64,000 nucleotides of DNA. Origin: Devosia soli (lineage in GTDB: Bacteria; Pseudomonadota; Alphaproteobacteria; Rhizobiales; Devosiaceae). The notes under the pieces are model-generated. The model did no database searches, had not been told where the DNA came from, and saw only the letters and a list, made by a program, of their open reading frames with translations. Shown here one piece after another: positions 9,025 through 17,707 of the stretch. Both the position numbers and the translations under genes were made by a program. The DNA lies in contig NZ_LAJG01000005.1 of NCBI RefSeq assembly GCF_000970455.1, forward strand, positions 124,001-188,000, in the 5' to 3' direction. Each line of letters begins with the position of its first letter. Positions within the stretch are counted from its first letter, which is position 1.

Positions 9025-9510
9025 TCAGATTCCCTTGAAGGCGTTGTACTTTTCGAGTTCTTCAGGCGTGTAGACCTGCATGAATTCGATCTCGATGCCG
9101 CCGGCATCATTGTCGAGGAAGGCCACGAAACCCTCCGGATGCGGGTGGCTGCCATAGACGCCGCAGGCCTGGCAGATGCGCAGTTCCGCGCCCTGCGCCT
9201 TGGCGTGATCGAGCGCTTTGTCGATATTATCGACGGCATAGCAGATGTGATGGAGCCCTTCGGCGCCACCGCGCTGCTTCATCCAGGCATCAAACCGCCC
9301 GCCCTCTTCAAGCGACTGGCAAAGCTGATATTCGATGCCGCCCAACTGGAAGAGCGCAACGCGGTTCTTGGATTTGGGATAGTCGATGATCGCCGTATCG
9401 GTCGGCACGTCGAGAAACTTCGAATACGCGTCGAGCGCCTTTTTCGCATCCTTGACGCCAAAAGCCATGTGCTTGATCGAGAGAACGTTTGGATTGGTAG
9501 AAACGGACAT
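9025..9510 (-). CDS. VOC-superfamily (glyoxalase / methylmalonyl-CoA epimerase-like) protein
   Basis: 161 residues containing two beta-alpha-beta-beta-beta modules of the vicinal-oxygen-chelate fold. The probable metal ligands are in 'IKHMAFGV' and 'LHHICYAV' (His), plus 'GIEIEFMQ' (Glu) near the C-terminus. Members are epimerases, lyases or dioxygenases on metal-chelated substrates. The ATG at 9510 is chosen over an in-frame GTG two codons earlier because AAGGAG lies five bases upstream of the ATG and overlaps the GTG. It sits inside the leftward operon between an aminotransferase and an amidohydrolase. An epimerase for an alpha-substituted acid is possible but unproven. Confidence 0.82.
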   Translation of the reverse strand: MSVSTNPNVLSIKHMAFGVKDAKKALDAYSKFLDVPTDTAIIDYPKSKNRVALFQLGGIEYQLCQSLEEGGRFDAWMKQRGGAEGLHHICYAVDNIDKALDHAKAQGAELRICQACGVYGSHPHPEGFVAFLDNDAGGIEIEFMQVYTPEELEKYNAFKGI

Positions 9511-9519
9511 ATTCACTCC

Positions 9520-10725
9520 TTAGGCTGCCGGCGCTTTGCGCTCGGCGCGGATGGTGTCGACCACGGCCTTCATGCGGCCGATGGCTTCCTCGATGCGGGG
9601 GACGGGCTGGGTCAGGGACATGCGGACATAGTCGTCGACATAGTCGCCATAGATGGTGCCCGGGTAGATCATCACCTTGCCCTCGGCGAGCAGGCGCTCG
9701 CAGAACTGGCTGGCGGGAATGCCGGTCGCGGCAGCGACATCGGCATAGACATAGAACGCGCCCTGCGGCTCGGCATAGCGAATGCCCATGGCATCGAGCC
9801 CTGCGCACAACGCCTTGCGCCGCTCGTCATAGGTCTTTCGCATCTCTTCCACACACTCCTGCGGCCCGGTGAGCGCGGCCAGCGCGGCGTGCTGGCTGAC
9901 CGAGGCGACGGAAATGGCAAAGGCATGGTTGACCTCGGCCATGGCGACGATCAGCTCACGAGGCCCGGCAAAGTAGCCGACGCGCCAACCGGTCATCGCA
10001 TAGGCTTTCGAGAAGCCCGACAGAGTAATCGTCCGCTCACGCATGCCGGGCAGCGACGCCACTGGCTGGATGCGCTGATTACCATAAGTCAGACGCGCGT
10101 ATATTTCGTCGGAGATAACGATCAGATCGTGCTCGATGGCAAGTTTGGCGATCTTTTCCACCTCATCCGGCGCAGTGACCGTACCGGTGGGATTGTTGGG
10201 ATTGATCAGCACCAAGACGCGCGATTTCGGCGTAATATGCTTGGCGACCATCTCGGCAGTGAGCGTGAAATTGGTTTCCATGCTCATGCGCACCGGAACC
10301 ACCGTCGCGTCCGACAGCTCCGCCGCCTGCGAATAGGGATTGTACCCGGGGCACGGTACGATGATCTCATCGCCCGGATTAAGCAGTGACAGCGCAATCA
10401 CGAACATCGCATGCTGACCGCCGGGGGTGACGACAATCTCATCCGGCGAATAGTCGGCGCCGCCATGCGCCTTGATGTTTTCCGCAATCGCCTTGCGCAG
10501 GGCCGGCAGGCCAAGTGGGTGCCCGTAATGGGTCTCGCCACGCCCCAGCGCATCCTGCCCCGCCTTGACGATATGGGCGGGCGTGTCGAGGTCGGGGTCG
10601 CCGCGGCCGAGCTTGATGACGTCGGTCAGCCCTTCCGCAATATTGGCCATCCGCGTGATGATATGCTCATCCTTGAGCTTGATGCGGTTTGCCAGGCGAT
10701 TGGCGTGGAGTTCGCTCATCTGCAT
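9520..10725 (-). CDS. Class I/II pyridoxal-phosphate aminotransferase
   Basis: 401-residue fold-type I aminotransferase of the aspartate-aminotransferase class. The PLP lysine is K240 in 'LSGFSKAYAMTGW'. 'NPNNPTG' (about 176-182) and 'SDEIY' supply the phosphate and ring contacts, and a C-terminal substrate-binding arginine follows in 'YVRMSLTQP'. The start ATG at 10725 has GGGAGG five bases upstream. It is clearly paralogous to the aminotransferase at 17707-18888 in the opposite operon (both begin 'GRGDPD...TPAHIV.AG'). It probably deaminates an amino acid released from the imported compound; the amino-acid specificity cannot be read from sequence. Confidence 0.9.
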   Translation of the reverse strand: MQMSELHANRLANRIKLKDEHIITRMANIAEGLTDVIKLGRGDPDLDTPAHIVKAGQDALGRGETHYGHPLGLPALRKAIAENIKAHGGADYSPDEIVVTPGGQHAMFVIALSLLNPGDEIIVPCPGYNPYSQAAELSDATVVPVRMSMETNFTLTAEMVAKHITPKSRVLVLINPNNPTGTVTAPDEVEKIAKLAIEHDLIVISDEIYARLTYGNQRIQPVASLPGMRERTITLSGFSKAYAMTGWRVGYFAGPRELIVAMAEVNHAFAISVASVSQHAALAALTGPQECVEEMRKTYDERRKALCAGLDAMGIRYAEPQGAFYVYADVAAATGIPASQFCERLLAEGKVMIYPGTIYGDYVDDYVRMSLTQPVPRIEEAIGRMKAVVDTIRAERKAPAA

Positions 10726-10736
10726 GGTTCCCTCCC

Positions 10737-12257
10737 TCAGAGACCGTAGAGTTCGCTATATTTGCTGGTGAGGTGCGCGATGTAGGGCTCGGGATCGAGA
10801 CGGCGTCCGGTTGCTTTGATCAGCAGTTCGTCGCGCCCATAGCGGCGGCCATGCTGGTGGATGTTTTCCACCATGAAGAGACGCAGTGGCTCATAGTCGC
10901 CACGCGCCAAGCCATCGGCGATGTTACCATCCTGCTTGGCCGTCTCGAACAACTGCCCGGCCATGACATTGCCGATGGTGTAGTTGCAGAAGGTGCCGAT
11001 CTGGCCTGAGGACCAGTGCACGTCCTGCAGCACTCCCTGCGCATCATTCGGCACGTCGAGGCCGAGATATTCCTTTATTTTTGCGTTCCAGGCTTCCGGC
11101 AGGTCCTTGACGGCCAGCGAACCATCGATCAGCGCCGCCTCGATATCGGTGCGCAGCATGACGTGGAAATCATAGGTCAGCTCGTCGGCTTCGACGCGAA
11201 TGAAGCCTGGCTTGCAGCGGTTGACGGCGCGGAAGAATTCTTCCGCGGTCACATCGGCCAGCTGCTCGGGATAAAAATTCTGCGCTTCGGCAAAATTGAC
11301 CTGCCAGAATTCCCGGCTGCGGCCGACATGGTTTTCCCAAAGACGCGATTGCGACTCGTGCGCACCAAAGCTGACGCCGCCGACAGCATAAAGCCCAACG
11401 AGGTCGGTCGCGAACGGGGTGCGCGTATAGGCCGGATCGACGCCCTGCTCGTAAAGCCCGTGGCCGGCTTCATGCAGCGCGCCAAAGAGGCTCGCGGCCA
11501 TGTAATTGGGATTGAAGCGCGTGGTGATACGGACATCGTTGCGAGTAAAGGACACCTCGAACGGGTGCAGCGTCGTATCGAGCCGGCCGCGATGCAGATC
11601 GTAGCCAACCTTTTGCGCCATGGCCAAGGCAAAGGCGTGCTGCTTTTCGACCGGATAGTGTCGTTCGAGAAAGTCGAAACGTGGCTGCTGCTTTTCACCG
11701 ATCGCCTTGACCAGAGGCTGCAGCCCTTCGCGAAGGCGGTTGAAGAGCGGCTTGAGCGTGGCAACGGTTTCACCAGGCTCGAAGCGATACATCAGCGCGT
11801 CATAGGGGTGTTCGGAATAGCCGATCGCCTCGGCCATTTCGCGATTGAGCGCCACCGTCTGCTCGAGGATCGGAGCAAACTGCTTGAAATCGCTTTCGGC
11901 GCGCGCCTTGGCCCAGACGGCATGGCCCAGCGACCCGAGTTCGGCACGACGGCGTGTTAGGTCCGCGGGAATGGCGAGATGGTAATCGATGGCTTCGCGC
12001 ACCTGCGCCACCATGACTTTTTCCACAGACCCATCGGCAAAGTTGGCTACTTCGGCTTCTGCCGCGTCGAGTCGGCGGCGCGTTTCGGCTGAAACCAAGA
12101 GGTCGCGCGTCAACACCGACAGCGTTGCCAACTGTTTGCCACGCGTTTCATGCCCGCCTTCGGGCATCATCGTACGCGCATCCCAATTGAGGATGGACTG
12201 CGTGTTTAGCAGGTCGTTCACCTGCCCCATGGCTTCCATAAGCTGCGCGTAACCCAT
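10737..12257 (-). CDS. Carboxypeptidase Taq-type M32 metallopeptidase
   Basis: 506-residue M32 zinc carboxypeptidase, full family length. The zinc motif HEAGH is at 262-266 in 'GALHEAGHGLYEQG', followed by the M32 block 'GVSFGAHESQSRLWEN' carrying the third ligand glutamate. These cytosolic enzymes remove C-terminal residues from peptides with broad specificity. It is the first gene of the leftward operon, 191 bases from the divergent DUF4438 operon. Along with the M14 gene at the end of the opposite operon, this gives the locus two carboxypeptidases and points to a peptide-bonded substrate. Confidence 0.92.
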   Translation of the reverse strand: MGYAQLMEAMGQVNDLLNTQSILNWDARTMMPEGGHETRGKQLATLSVLTRDLLVSAETRRRLDAAEAEVANFADGSVEKVMVAQVREAIDYHLAIPADLTRRRAELGSLGHAVWAKARAESDFKQFAPILEQTVALNREMAEAIGYSEHPYDALMYRFEPGETVATLKPLFNRLREGLQPLVKAIGEKQQPRFDFLERHYPVEKQHAFALAMAQKVGYDLHRGRLDTTLHPFEVSFTRNDVRITTRFNPNYMAASLFGALHEAGHGLYEQGVDPAYTRTPFATDLVGLYAVGGVSFGAHESQSRLWENHVGRSREFWQVNFAEAQNFYPEQLADVTAEEFFRAVNRCKPGFIRVEADELTYDFHVMLRTDIEAALIDGSLAVKDLPEAWNAKIKEYLGLDVPNDAQGVLQDVHWSSGQIGTFCNYTIGNVMAGQLFETAKQDGNIADGLARGDYEPLRLFMVENIHQHGRRYGRDELLIKATGRRLDPEPYIAHLTSKYSELYGL

Positions 12258-12448
12258 TGCCCCGCCTGACTAATCTTTTGATCGCAGCATTTTTGCTGCT
12301 TTTCTGATCGAACGCTTGACGACGCCCGATCTGTGTGCACTTCTTTGATCGTCTGATTGTCGACAATCTGATGATCTAATGGTGGACAGGGTTTCGACGG
12401 GTTGTCAAGCGATGCAAATAAGCCAGCGAAAAAATGTGGAGAGACAGC
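12258..12448. promoter_or_regulatory. Divergent control region between the two long operons
   Basis: This is the only sizeable gap between the leftward M32 operon and the rightward DUF4438 operon, so both promoters should lie here. It contains a small GCAGCA/TGCTGC hairpin (12284-12299) followed by four Ts on the plus strand, three spaced copies of TGATCG (12279, 12305, 12346) and the 14-base palindrome listed separately. I could not assign convincing -35/-10 boxes. Confidence 0.65.
12355..12368. promoter_or_regulatory. Palindrome GATTGTCGACAATC, probable GntR operator
   Basis: A perfect 14-base palindrome in the middle of the divergent control region. Its core TTGT-CG-ACAA resembles the TNGT/ACNA half-sites bound by FCD-type GntR regulators, though with two rather than three central bases. 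The GntR gene at 5033-5710 in the leftward operon is the natural partner. Inference from position and consensus only. Confidence 0.5.
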
Positions 12449-13330
12449 ATGAGTGCTGAACTCGGAGGGCTCACCTCCAATGCGGAAAGCCTCGTAGCCA
12501 TGGCCGTCTGCGGCTATGTCTCAAGCCCCTCGCTCCGCCCCGGCCACTACACGCACTATCCAGATGGCAAGGGTGTCATCCTGCCCGGCATGTTCGGGGT
12601 GACCTATAATGCGTCCGTCGGAGACCGGGCTTTCGGCTGGGCCGGCGACCATGTCGAACCCGGCGTGTCGATCGCCCACCCCGACGAAAAGAGCGACATG
12701 GCGCTCCATTATTTGAGCTGCGTCGGCAATGAAGCGACCGTCATGTCCGGCCTGGCCAAGGGCGCCAAGGGCACGGTTACCGGCGAGCACGCTCGCCTCC
12801 TCGTCGCCTTCCCTGACGAGGTCAACGATCTCCTCAATATCGGCGACCAGATCCAGATCGAGGCTATCGGCCGTGGGATCGCGCTCAACGAGTTCCCCAA
12901 GATCGAATTCAAGAAAACGAGCCCGAAGCTGCTCGCCTCTCTGGGCCTAACCCGCGCCGGCAATGGCGCGCTCAAACTGCCGGTCGCCATCGAATTGCCC
13001 ATCGAGATCATGGGCTCGGGCGCCGAACTGAATTCCGAATATGTCGACCAGGACCTGATGAGCGGTGATCGCACGCTTATGGCCGATCTCGGGATCGACC
13101 AGATGCGGTTGGGCGACATCATCGCCATCCGCCACGCCGACCACCATTTCGGCCGCTCCTATCGCGAAGGCGCCGTCTCCATCGCCATCTGTATCCATGG
13201 CGACTCGATCATGACCGGCCATGGCCCCGGCATCATGACGCTGATGACCTGCCACGAGGGTGGCATCGAATTCGAAGTCGATCCGTCCGCCAACATCGCC
13301 AACTATTTCCGCATTGGAGCCGGCAAATGA
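12449..13330 (+). CDS. DUF4438-domain protein, copy 1
   Basis: 293-residue protein of the uncharacterised DUF4438 family. Visible features are an N-terminal 'VCGYVSSPSLRPG', a central 'GNEATVMSGLAKGAKGTVTG' block and a glycine-rich C-terminal 'MTGHGPGIMTLMT'. No signal peptide or membrane segment. The ATG at 12449 has GGAGAG five bases upstream and is preferred over an in-frame ATG at 12434. It is the first gene of the rightward operon and is coupled by ATGA to a second DUF4438 gene. The pair may form a heteromer. No function is established; the setting implies a catabolic role. Confidence 0.85.
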   Translation: MSAELGGLTSNAESLVAMAVCGYVSSPSLRPGHYTHYPDGKGVILPGMFGVTYNASVGDRAFGWAGDHVEPGVSIAHPDEKSDMALHYLSCVGNEATVMSGLAKGAKGTVTGEHARLLVAFPDEVNDLLNIGDQIQIEAIGRGIALNEFPKIEFKKTSPKLLASLGLTRAGNGALKLPVAIELPIEIMGSGAELNSEYVDQDLMSGDRTLMADLGIDQMRLGDIIAIRHADHHFGRSYREGAVSIAICIHGDSIMTGHGPGIMTLMTCHEGGIEFEVDPSANIANYFRIGAGK

Positions 13331-14205
13331 CCGTCACCTTCAACGAAGCCGACCTCGTTGCCGTCTCGGTTGGCGGCGTGATCGCCCATCCCGGTTTCCC
13401 CGGCCTTCCCGCCGAGCCCTATCGCCTCGCCGCGGACGGCACGCCGTTCCTGCTGCCCGCTTGGGGCGGCATCGTCTACAACGTTTCGGTGGGCGACAAG
13501 GCTTTCGGATGGGCCGCCGACTGCATTCATCCCGGCGTTTCCATCCGCGGCACCGATGACGGACGCAATCGCGGCCTCAACGTCTTTTCCTGCCTCGGCA
13601 ACACCGCCACCGTCATGACCGGCCAGGCCCAGGGTTCCAAGGGTGTCGTCACCGGCAAGTCCGGCCGCTTTTCCGAGCAGGTCATCATCCACTTCCCCAA
13701 GGAAGTGCGTAAAAAAATGGCCGTCGGCGACCAGATTCTCGTCAAGTCCTACGGCACCGGCATCGTCATCGAGGGCCACGAGAACATCGCCTGCAAGGGC
13801 CTCTCGCCGGACCTGCTGAAGGTCCTGCCGAGCAAAGTCGAAGACGGCATCCTCAAGTTCGGTACTGTCGCCACCGTTCCGGCCTTCCTGGTCGGTGCAG
13901 GTGCAGGTCTCACCAGCGAAGGCGGCAGCCTTCACATGCAGTCGACCGATAAGGCCGCGCTCGCCGAAGCGGGTCTTGACCAGCTCAAGCTCGGCGATGT
14001 CGTCGCCATCGAAAACACCGATAGCCGCTATAATCACGGTTATCTGCGCGGCGCCATGAGCATCGGCGTCGTCGGCCAGACCGATGGCCCGCGCTCCGGC
14101 TACGGCCCCGGCATGACTGTGATCATGACCGCGCCAAAAGGCGAACTCGGCACCTATCGCGATGCCTCCGCCAACATCGCCTCGCTTCTCAAACTCGAGG
14201 CCTGA
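13327..14205 (+). CDS. DUF4438-domain protein, copy 2
   Basis: 292-residue paralogue of the preceding protein, aligned along its whole length: 'SVGGVIAHPGFPGLPAEPY', 'GNTATVMTGQAQGSKGVVTG', and C-terminal 'GYGPGMTVIMTAPKG' then 'DASANIASLLKLEA', matching 'DPSANIANYFRIGAGK' in copy 1. Each shares the conserved 'SVGDKAFGWA/SVGDRAFGWA' motif. The ATG overlaps the upstream stop. Two diverged copies kept side by side suggests two subunits or two related substrates. Function unknown. Confidence 0.85.
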   Translation: MTVTFNEADLVAVSVGGVIAHPGFPGLPAEPYRLAADGTPFLLPAWGGIVYNVSVGDKAFGWAADCIHPGVSIRGTDDGRNRGLNVFSCLGNTATVMTGQAQGSKGVVTGKSGRFSEQVIIHFPKEVRKKMAVGDQILVKSYGTGIVIEGHENIACKGLSPDLLKVLPSKVEDGILKFGTVATVPAFLVGAGAGLTSEGGSLHMQSTDKAALAEAGLDQLKLGDVVAIENTDSRYNHGYLRGAMSIGVVGQTDGPRSGYGPGMTVIMTAPKGELGTYRDASANIASLLKLEA

Positions 14206-14207
14206 CC

Positions 14208-15290
14208 GTGTCGATCACTCTCACCAGCGTCGACAAGCCGAGCCTCGAGCGCTTTATGGCCGAGGGGTTCGAAGCGCTCGGGCTGACGCCTGAAGACGCC
14301 CGCATCTTTGCCGATGCGCTGATCTTTTCTGAACTGCGCTTCCACCCCGGCCACGGCCAGGGCGTTCGCCGCCTCCGTCGCTATCAGGAACGGATCGGCG
14401 AAAAGCTCGTCGACCCTCGCGCGCCTTGGCAGCTGGTCAAGGAAAGCCCGGCCCTCGCCCTCGTCGATGCTCACAACGGCATCGGCACCGTCGCAGCTGC
14501 CAAGGCAATGAAGCTCGCGATCGAGAAGGCAAAAGTCTGCGGCGTCGGCCAGGTCATCGTCCGCAATTCGACCCACTATGGCTCCTCCGCCGTCCATGCC
14601 TGCCAGGCCATGGAAGCCGGTTGCATCGGCATCGCCTATACCAATGCCGGCCCTGAAATGGCGCCCTGGGGCGCACGCGAAGGCGCCGTCGGCACCAATC
14701 CCTGGGGCATTGCTGCCCCGACCAATCTCGGCTTCCCCGCCGTCATGGATTTTGCCCTGACCACCGCCGGCAAGGGCATGATGCAGTGGCATTCGCGCGA
14801 GGGCAAAAAGATGCCGCTCGACTGGGCCCTGACACCTGCGGGCGAAGTCACCGACGATCCCGATGCCGCCATGAAGGGCCCCCTCCTCGCGATCGGCGAA
14901 TACAAAGGCTATGGCCTTGCCTTCATGACCGATGTTTTGACCGGCGTCATTGGCGGCGGCGGCTTTGGCCTTAAGCCCTATGCCGACCCGGCCAAACTCG
15001 ACGTCTCGCATAGCCTCACGGCCATCGATATCGAATGGTTCATGCCGCTCGACGAGTTCAAGGCGCGCATGGGCGAGTTCGCCCAAATGGTCAAGTCCCG
15101 CCAGACCCGCCCCGGCTTTTCCGAGGTCCTCATCCCAGGCGAGCAGGAAGCACGCCGCGTCGCGAAGAAATCCCAGGCCGGCGTCCCGCTCGACGATGAA
15201 GTGCTGGCCGATCTCGTCGCTCTCGGCAAGGAACTCGGCCTCAAATCCGAAATCCAGGCGATTGGCCCCTACAACGAGGCCCGACTGTGA
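14208..15290 (+). CDS. Ldh-family (AllD/YlbC-type) NAD(P)-dependent dehydrogenase
   Basis: 360-residue member of the malate/L-lactate dehydrogenase family that includes ureidoglycolate dehydrogenase AllD, delta-1-piperideine-2-carboxylate reductase and 2,3-diketogulonate reductase. Landmarks are 'FHPGHGQGVRRL' with the catalytic histidine (about residue 49), 'NSTHYGSSAVHACQAMEAG' (about 121-139) and 'GTNPWGIAAP'. These enzymes use an unusual non-Rossmann fold to oxidise 2-hydroxy acids or reduce cyclic imines. The start is GTG at 14208, two bases after the upstream stop. Given the AllA/AllB/PuuE-like neighbours, a ureidoglycolate-like hydroxy acid is an attractive but unproven substrate. Confidence 0.85.
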   Translation: MSITLTSVDKPSLERFMAEGFEALGLTPEDARIFADALIFSELRFHPGHGQGVRRLRRYQERIGEKLVDPRAPWQLVKESPALALVDAHNGIGTVAAAKAMKLAIEKAKVCGVGQVIVRNSTHYGSSAVHACQAMEAGCIGIAYTNAGPEMAPWGAREGAVGTNPWGIAAPTNLGFPAVMDFALTTAGKGMMQWHSREGKKMPLDWALTPAGEVTDDPDAAMKGPLLAIGEYKGYGLAFMTDVLTGVIGGGGFGLKPYADPAKLDVSHSLTAIDIEWFMPLDEFKARMGEFAQMVKSRQTRPGFSEVLIPGEQEARRVAKKSQAGVPLDDEVLADLVALGKELGLKSEIQAIGPYNEARL

Positions 15291-16468
15291 ACCTGCAGGC
15301 GCCCCCCATTAAACCAGTCCAACCACTTGGCCAGGCCTTCCGGCAGGACGTGCAGGCCCGCCTTCGTGTCGCCGCTGAGTGGCGCGGCGTCGATGGCGTG
15401 CTGCTGCTCTCGCCGGCCAATGTCTTTTATGCCTGCGGCTTCAACTTCTCGGTCAACGAACGCCCGATCGGGCTCTATGTGCCCGTCGATGGCCCGGTGC
15501 TTCTCTTCGTGCCCTTGCTCGAACTTGAAAATGCCGAGCCAGTCGAAGGCGTGGAACTCGCGACATACGAAGAATTCCCCGGCCTCGTTCATCCGATCGC
15601 CTGGATGCTCTGCCAATCCAAGGCCCGTCGTATCGCCATCGACACTCTAGACGCCCGCCTTCTCGCAACGCTCAATACCCTTGCCGACGCGATTGTCCTC
15701 GAAGACCTCGCCGCTCCGCTGCGCTTCATCAAGACGGCCGAAGAACTCGAACTCACCCGCATCGCCGCAGGCTATGCCGACCTCTGCCTCTTCCGCCTTG
15801 CCAGCGAAGCCGGCACCATAATCCGCAATGGCGGCAGCGAACTCGATCTCCTCGCCGACTGCACCGGCTTTGCCCTCGCGGCCCTGAAGCGCGACTACGG
15901 CGCCGCCTTTGCCGGCACCAAGCTCGGCATTACCGCCTCGGTCCATTCCGGCCCCCGCGCCGCCTTGCCCCATGGCTCGACCAGCCACCGCGTCCCCGAA
16001 TATGGCGACACGATCATCTCCGGCATCGGCGCCAGTCTCGGCGGCTATCATGCCGAAAGTGGCATCACGCTCGTCGTCGGCGAAATGAGCGCCGACCAGC
16101 GCCATGTCATGACCGCCATGGCCAACTGCAATGATGCCGCCGTTTCGGCGCTAAAGCCGGGTCAACGTTGCCAGGATGTTAACGAAGCCGCCCTCGATGC
16201 GCTCAAATCGGCAGGGCTTGGAGACACCATCCGCCATCGCATCGGTCACGGCATGGGGCTCGAAGGCCACGAGGCGCCCTGGCTCGCACCGGGCGATATG
16301 ACCACCATCGAAACCGGGATGGTCTTCTCCAACGAACCCGGCGTCTACCGCCCCGGCCGCGACGGCTACCGCACCATCAACACCATGATTGTCCACGACA
16401 ATCACGTCGAAATCCCCTCGCGCCTGCTCGCGACCCTTCCCATCGACCAGCGCGTCATTCCGCTTTGA
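15287..16468 (+). CDS. M24 'pita-bread' fold protein (Xaa-Pro peptidase/creatinase family) with degenerate metal site
   Basis: 393 residues with an N-terminal creatinase/prolidase domain and a C-terminal M24 domain. The proton-shuttle histidines remain (H220 in 'SVHSGPRA', H229 in 'ALPHG', H321 in 'RIGHGMGLEGHE'), as does E350 in 'SNEPGV'. The usual first metal aspartate is replaced (G246 in 'ISGIGAS'), the second is a glutamate (E257 in 'YHAESGIT') and the last glutamate (R-x-E) reads 'YRTIN'. This resembles creatinase, which hydrolyses an amidino C-N bond without metal. The start is GTG at 15287, overlapping the upstream stop. Peptidase activity is therefore doubtful. Confidence 0.83.
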   Translation: MNLQAPPIKPVQPLGQAFRQDVQARLRVAAEWRGVDGVLLLSPANVFYACGFNFSVNERPIGLYVPVDGPVLLFVPLLELENAEPVEGVELATYEEFPGLVHPIAWMLCQSKARRIAIDTLDARLLATLNTLADAIVLEDLAAPLRFIKTAEELELTRIAAGYADLCLFRLASEAGTIIRNGGSELDLLADCTGFALAALKRDYGAAFAGTKLGITASVHSGPRAALPHGSTSHRVPEYGDTIISGIGASLGGYHAESGITLVVGEMSADQRHVMTAMANCNDAAVSALKPGQRCQDVNEAALDALKSAGLGDTIRHRIGHGMGLEGHEAPWLAPGDMTTIETGMVFSNEPGVYRPGRDGYRTINTMIVHDNHVEIPSRLLATLPIDQRVIPL

Positions 16469-16477
16469 GGACCTGAA

Positions 16478-17707
16478 ATGCCCGAACCCGCCTCCTGGCA
16501 TTACACCAAAATCACCAAGCCCATGTTCGACCTCAAGCCGGTCGATCAGGTGCTGAAGGGCCGCATCATCACCGCTGTCGGCGACGAAATCATCGAAGAC
16601 GGTTTCGTCGAAATCCGCGGCGGCAAAATCACCCGCGTCGGCACGGCTTCCGAGCTCGGCAACACCGATCTCGCAGTCGTCGACACTGGCGGCAAGACGA
16701 TCATGCCCGGCCTGATCCAGTCCCACGGCCACCTGTCCTGGGATGGTGTGCATGAGCTGTCCTTCCAGTCCATGTACGATAGTCCCGAAATCCGCGCCTA
16801 TAAGGCCGCCGGCAACATGCTGAAATCGCTCCGCGCCGGCGTGACGCTGGTGCGCGATCTTGGCGTCCACAATGCCAATCTCTTTGCCAAACAGGCCGTC
16901 GCCCAAGGCTTTTTCCCCGGGCCGCGCCTGCTTGTTTCGGGTGAGTCAATCATCCAGACCGGCGGCCATACCTATTGGGTGTGCCGCGAAGCCTCGGGCG
17001 CCGATGAAATGCGCCGCGCCGTGCGCGATCAGGTCAAAGGCGGCGCCGATCTCATAAAAATCATGGCCTGCCACGACACGCTGGAATTCACCGATGCCGA
17101 ACTCGAAGCCGTTATCGACGAAGCCCATCGCAACCGCTTGCCGATCACGGCGCATGCCACCTATGACGCCTGTATCCGTCGCGTCGCCGAATTTGGCGTC
17201 GATTGCGTCGAGCATGGCGGCTCGATGAGCGACGAGACGATCCAGATCCTCCTCGACAAGAAGATTCCGATCGTCACCACCTTCTCGGCCCTCGTCATGC
17301 AGGCCAAGCCCGACATTGCCAAGGCTTTCGGCATTCCCGAGTGGAAAGTGCTCGAGCGCCAGAAGGCGGTCGGCGACAAGACGCGTTTCGATGGCCTCGT
17401 GCGCGCCGCCAAGGCCGGTGTGCCGATCGTCTTCGGCACAGATGCCGGCAGCCCCGCTGTCGAGCACGATGTCATCGCGCCGGAACTCGCCTTCATGGTC
17501 GAGGTCGGCGTCTGCCCCAACAATCTCGACGCGTTGCGCGCCATCACCATTCGAGGCGCGCAACTTTCGAAAATGGACAAGAAGATCGGCACTGTCGAAG
17601 TCGGCAAGGAAGCCGATCTCATCGTCGTCGACGGAAAACCCGACGAGGATCTCTATGCGCTCGAACGCGTCGAGATGACCTTGATCGCCGGCAAGAGGAT
17701 GCACTGA
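16478..17707 (+). CDS. Metal-dependent amidohydrolase (imidazolonepropionase/prolidase-like)
   Basis: 409-residue amidohydrolase-superfamily TIM barrel. Metal and catalytic residues are visible: H83 and H85 in 'QSHGHLSWDG', K194 in 'DLIKIMACHD', H226 in 'TAHATYD', H246 in 'VEHGGS' and D322 in 'GTDAGS'. The lysine makes a carbamylated binuclear centre likely. Relatives hydrolyse X-Pro dipeptides, N-acyl amino acids or ring amides; the subgroup cannot be fixed by eye. The ATG at 16478 follows a GAGG ribosome site, and the stop overlaps the next start (TGATG). It probably acts in the cytosol on an imported amide. Confidence 0.88.
   Translation: MPEPASWHYTKITKPMFDLKPVDQVLKGRIITAVGDEIIEDGFVEIRGGKITRVGTASELGNTDLAVVDTGGKTIMPGLIQSHGHLSWDGVHELSFQSMYDSPEIRAYKAAGNMLKSLRAGVTLVRDLGVHNANLFAKQAVAQGFFPGPRLLVSGESIIQTGGHTYWVCREASGADEMRRAVRDQVKGGADLIKIMACHDTLEFTDAELEAVIDEAHRNRLPITAHATYDACIRRVAEFGVDCVEHGGSMSDETIQILLDKKIPIVTTFSALVMQAKPDIAKAFGIPEWKVLERQKAVGDKTRFDGLVRAAKAGVPIVFGTDAGSPAVEHDVIAPELAFMVEVGVCPNNLDALRAITIRGAQLSKMDKKIGTVEVGKEADLIVVDGKPDEDLYALERVEMTLIAGKRMH

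Noticed and set aside
7124-9073. 649-residue open frame on the plus strand
   Set aside because: It lies antisense to the PuuE-type and AstE-type genes, has no family motifs and no ribosome site; it is a GC-rich shadow of the opposite strand.
12284-12303. Short GCAGCA/TGCTGC hairpin with TTTT as a terminator
   Set aside because: It lies upstream of both divergent starts with no gene feeding into it on the plus strand, and the stem is only six base pairs; noted within the control region instead.
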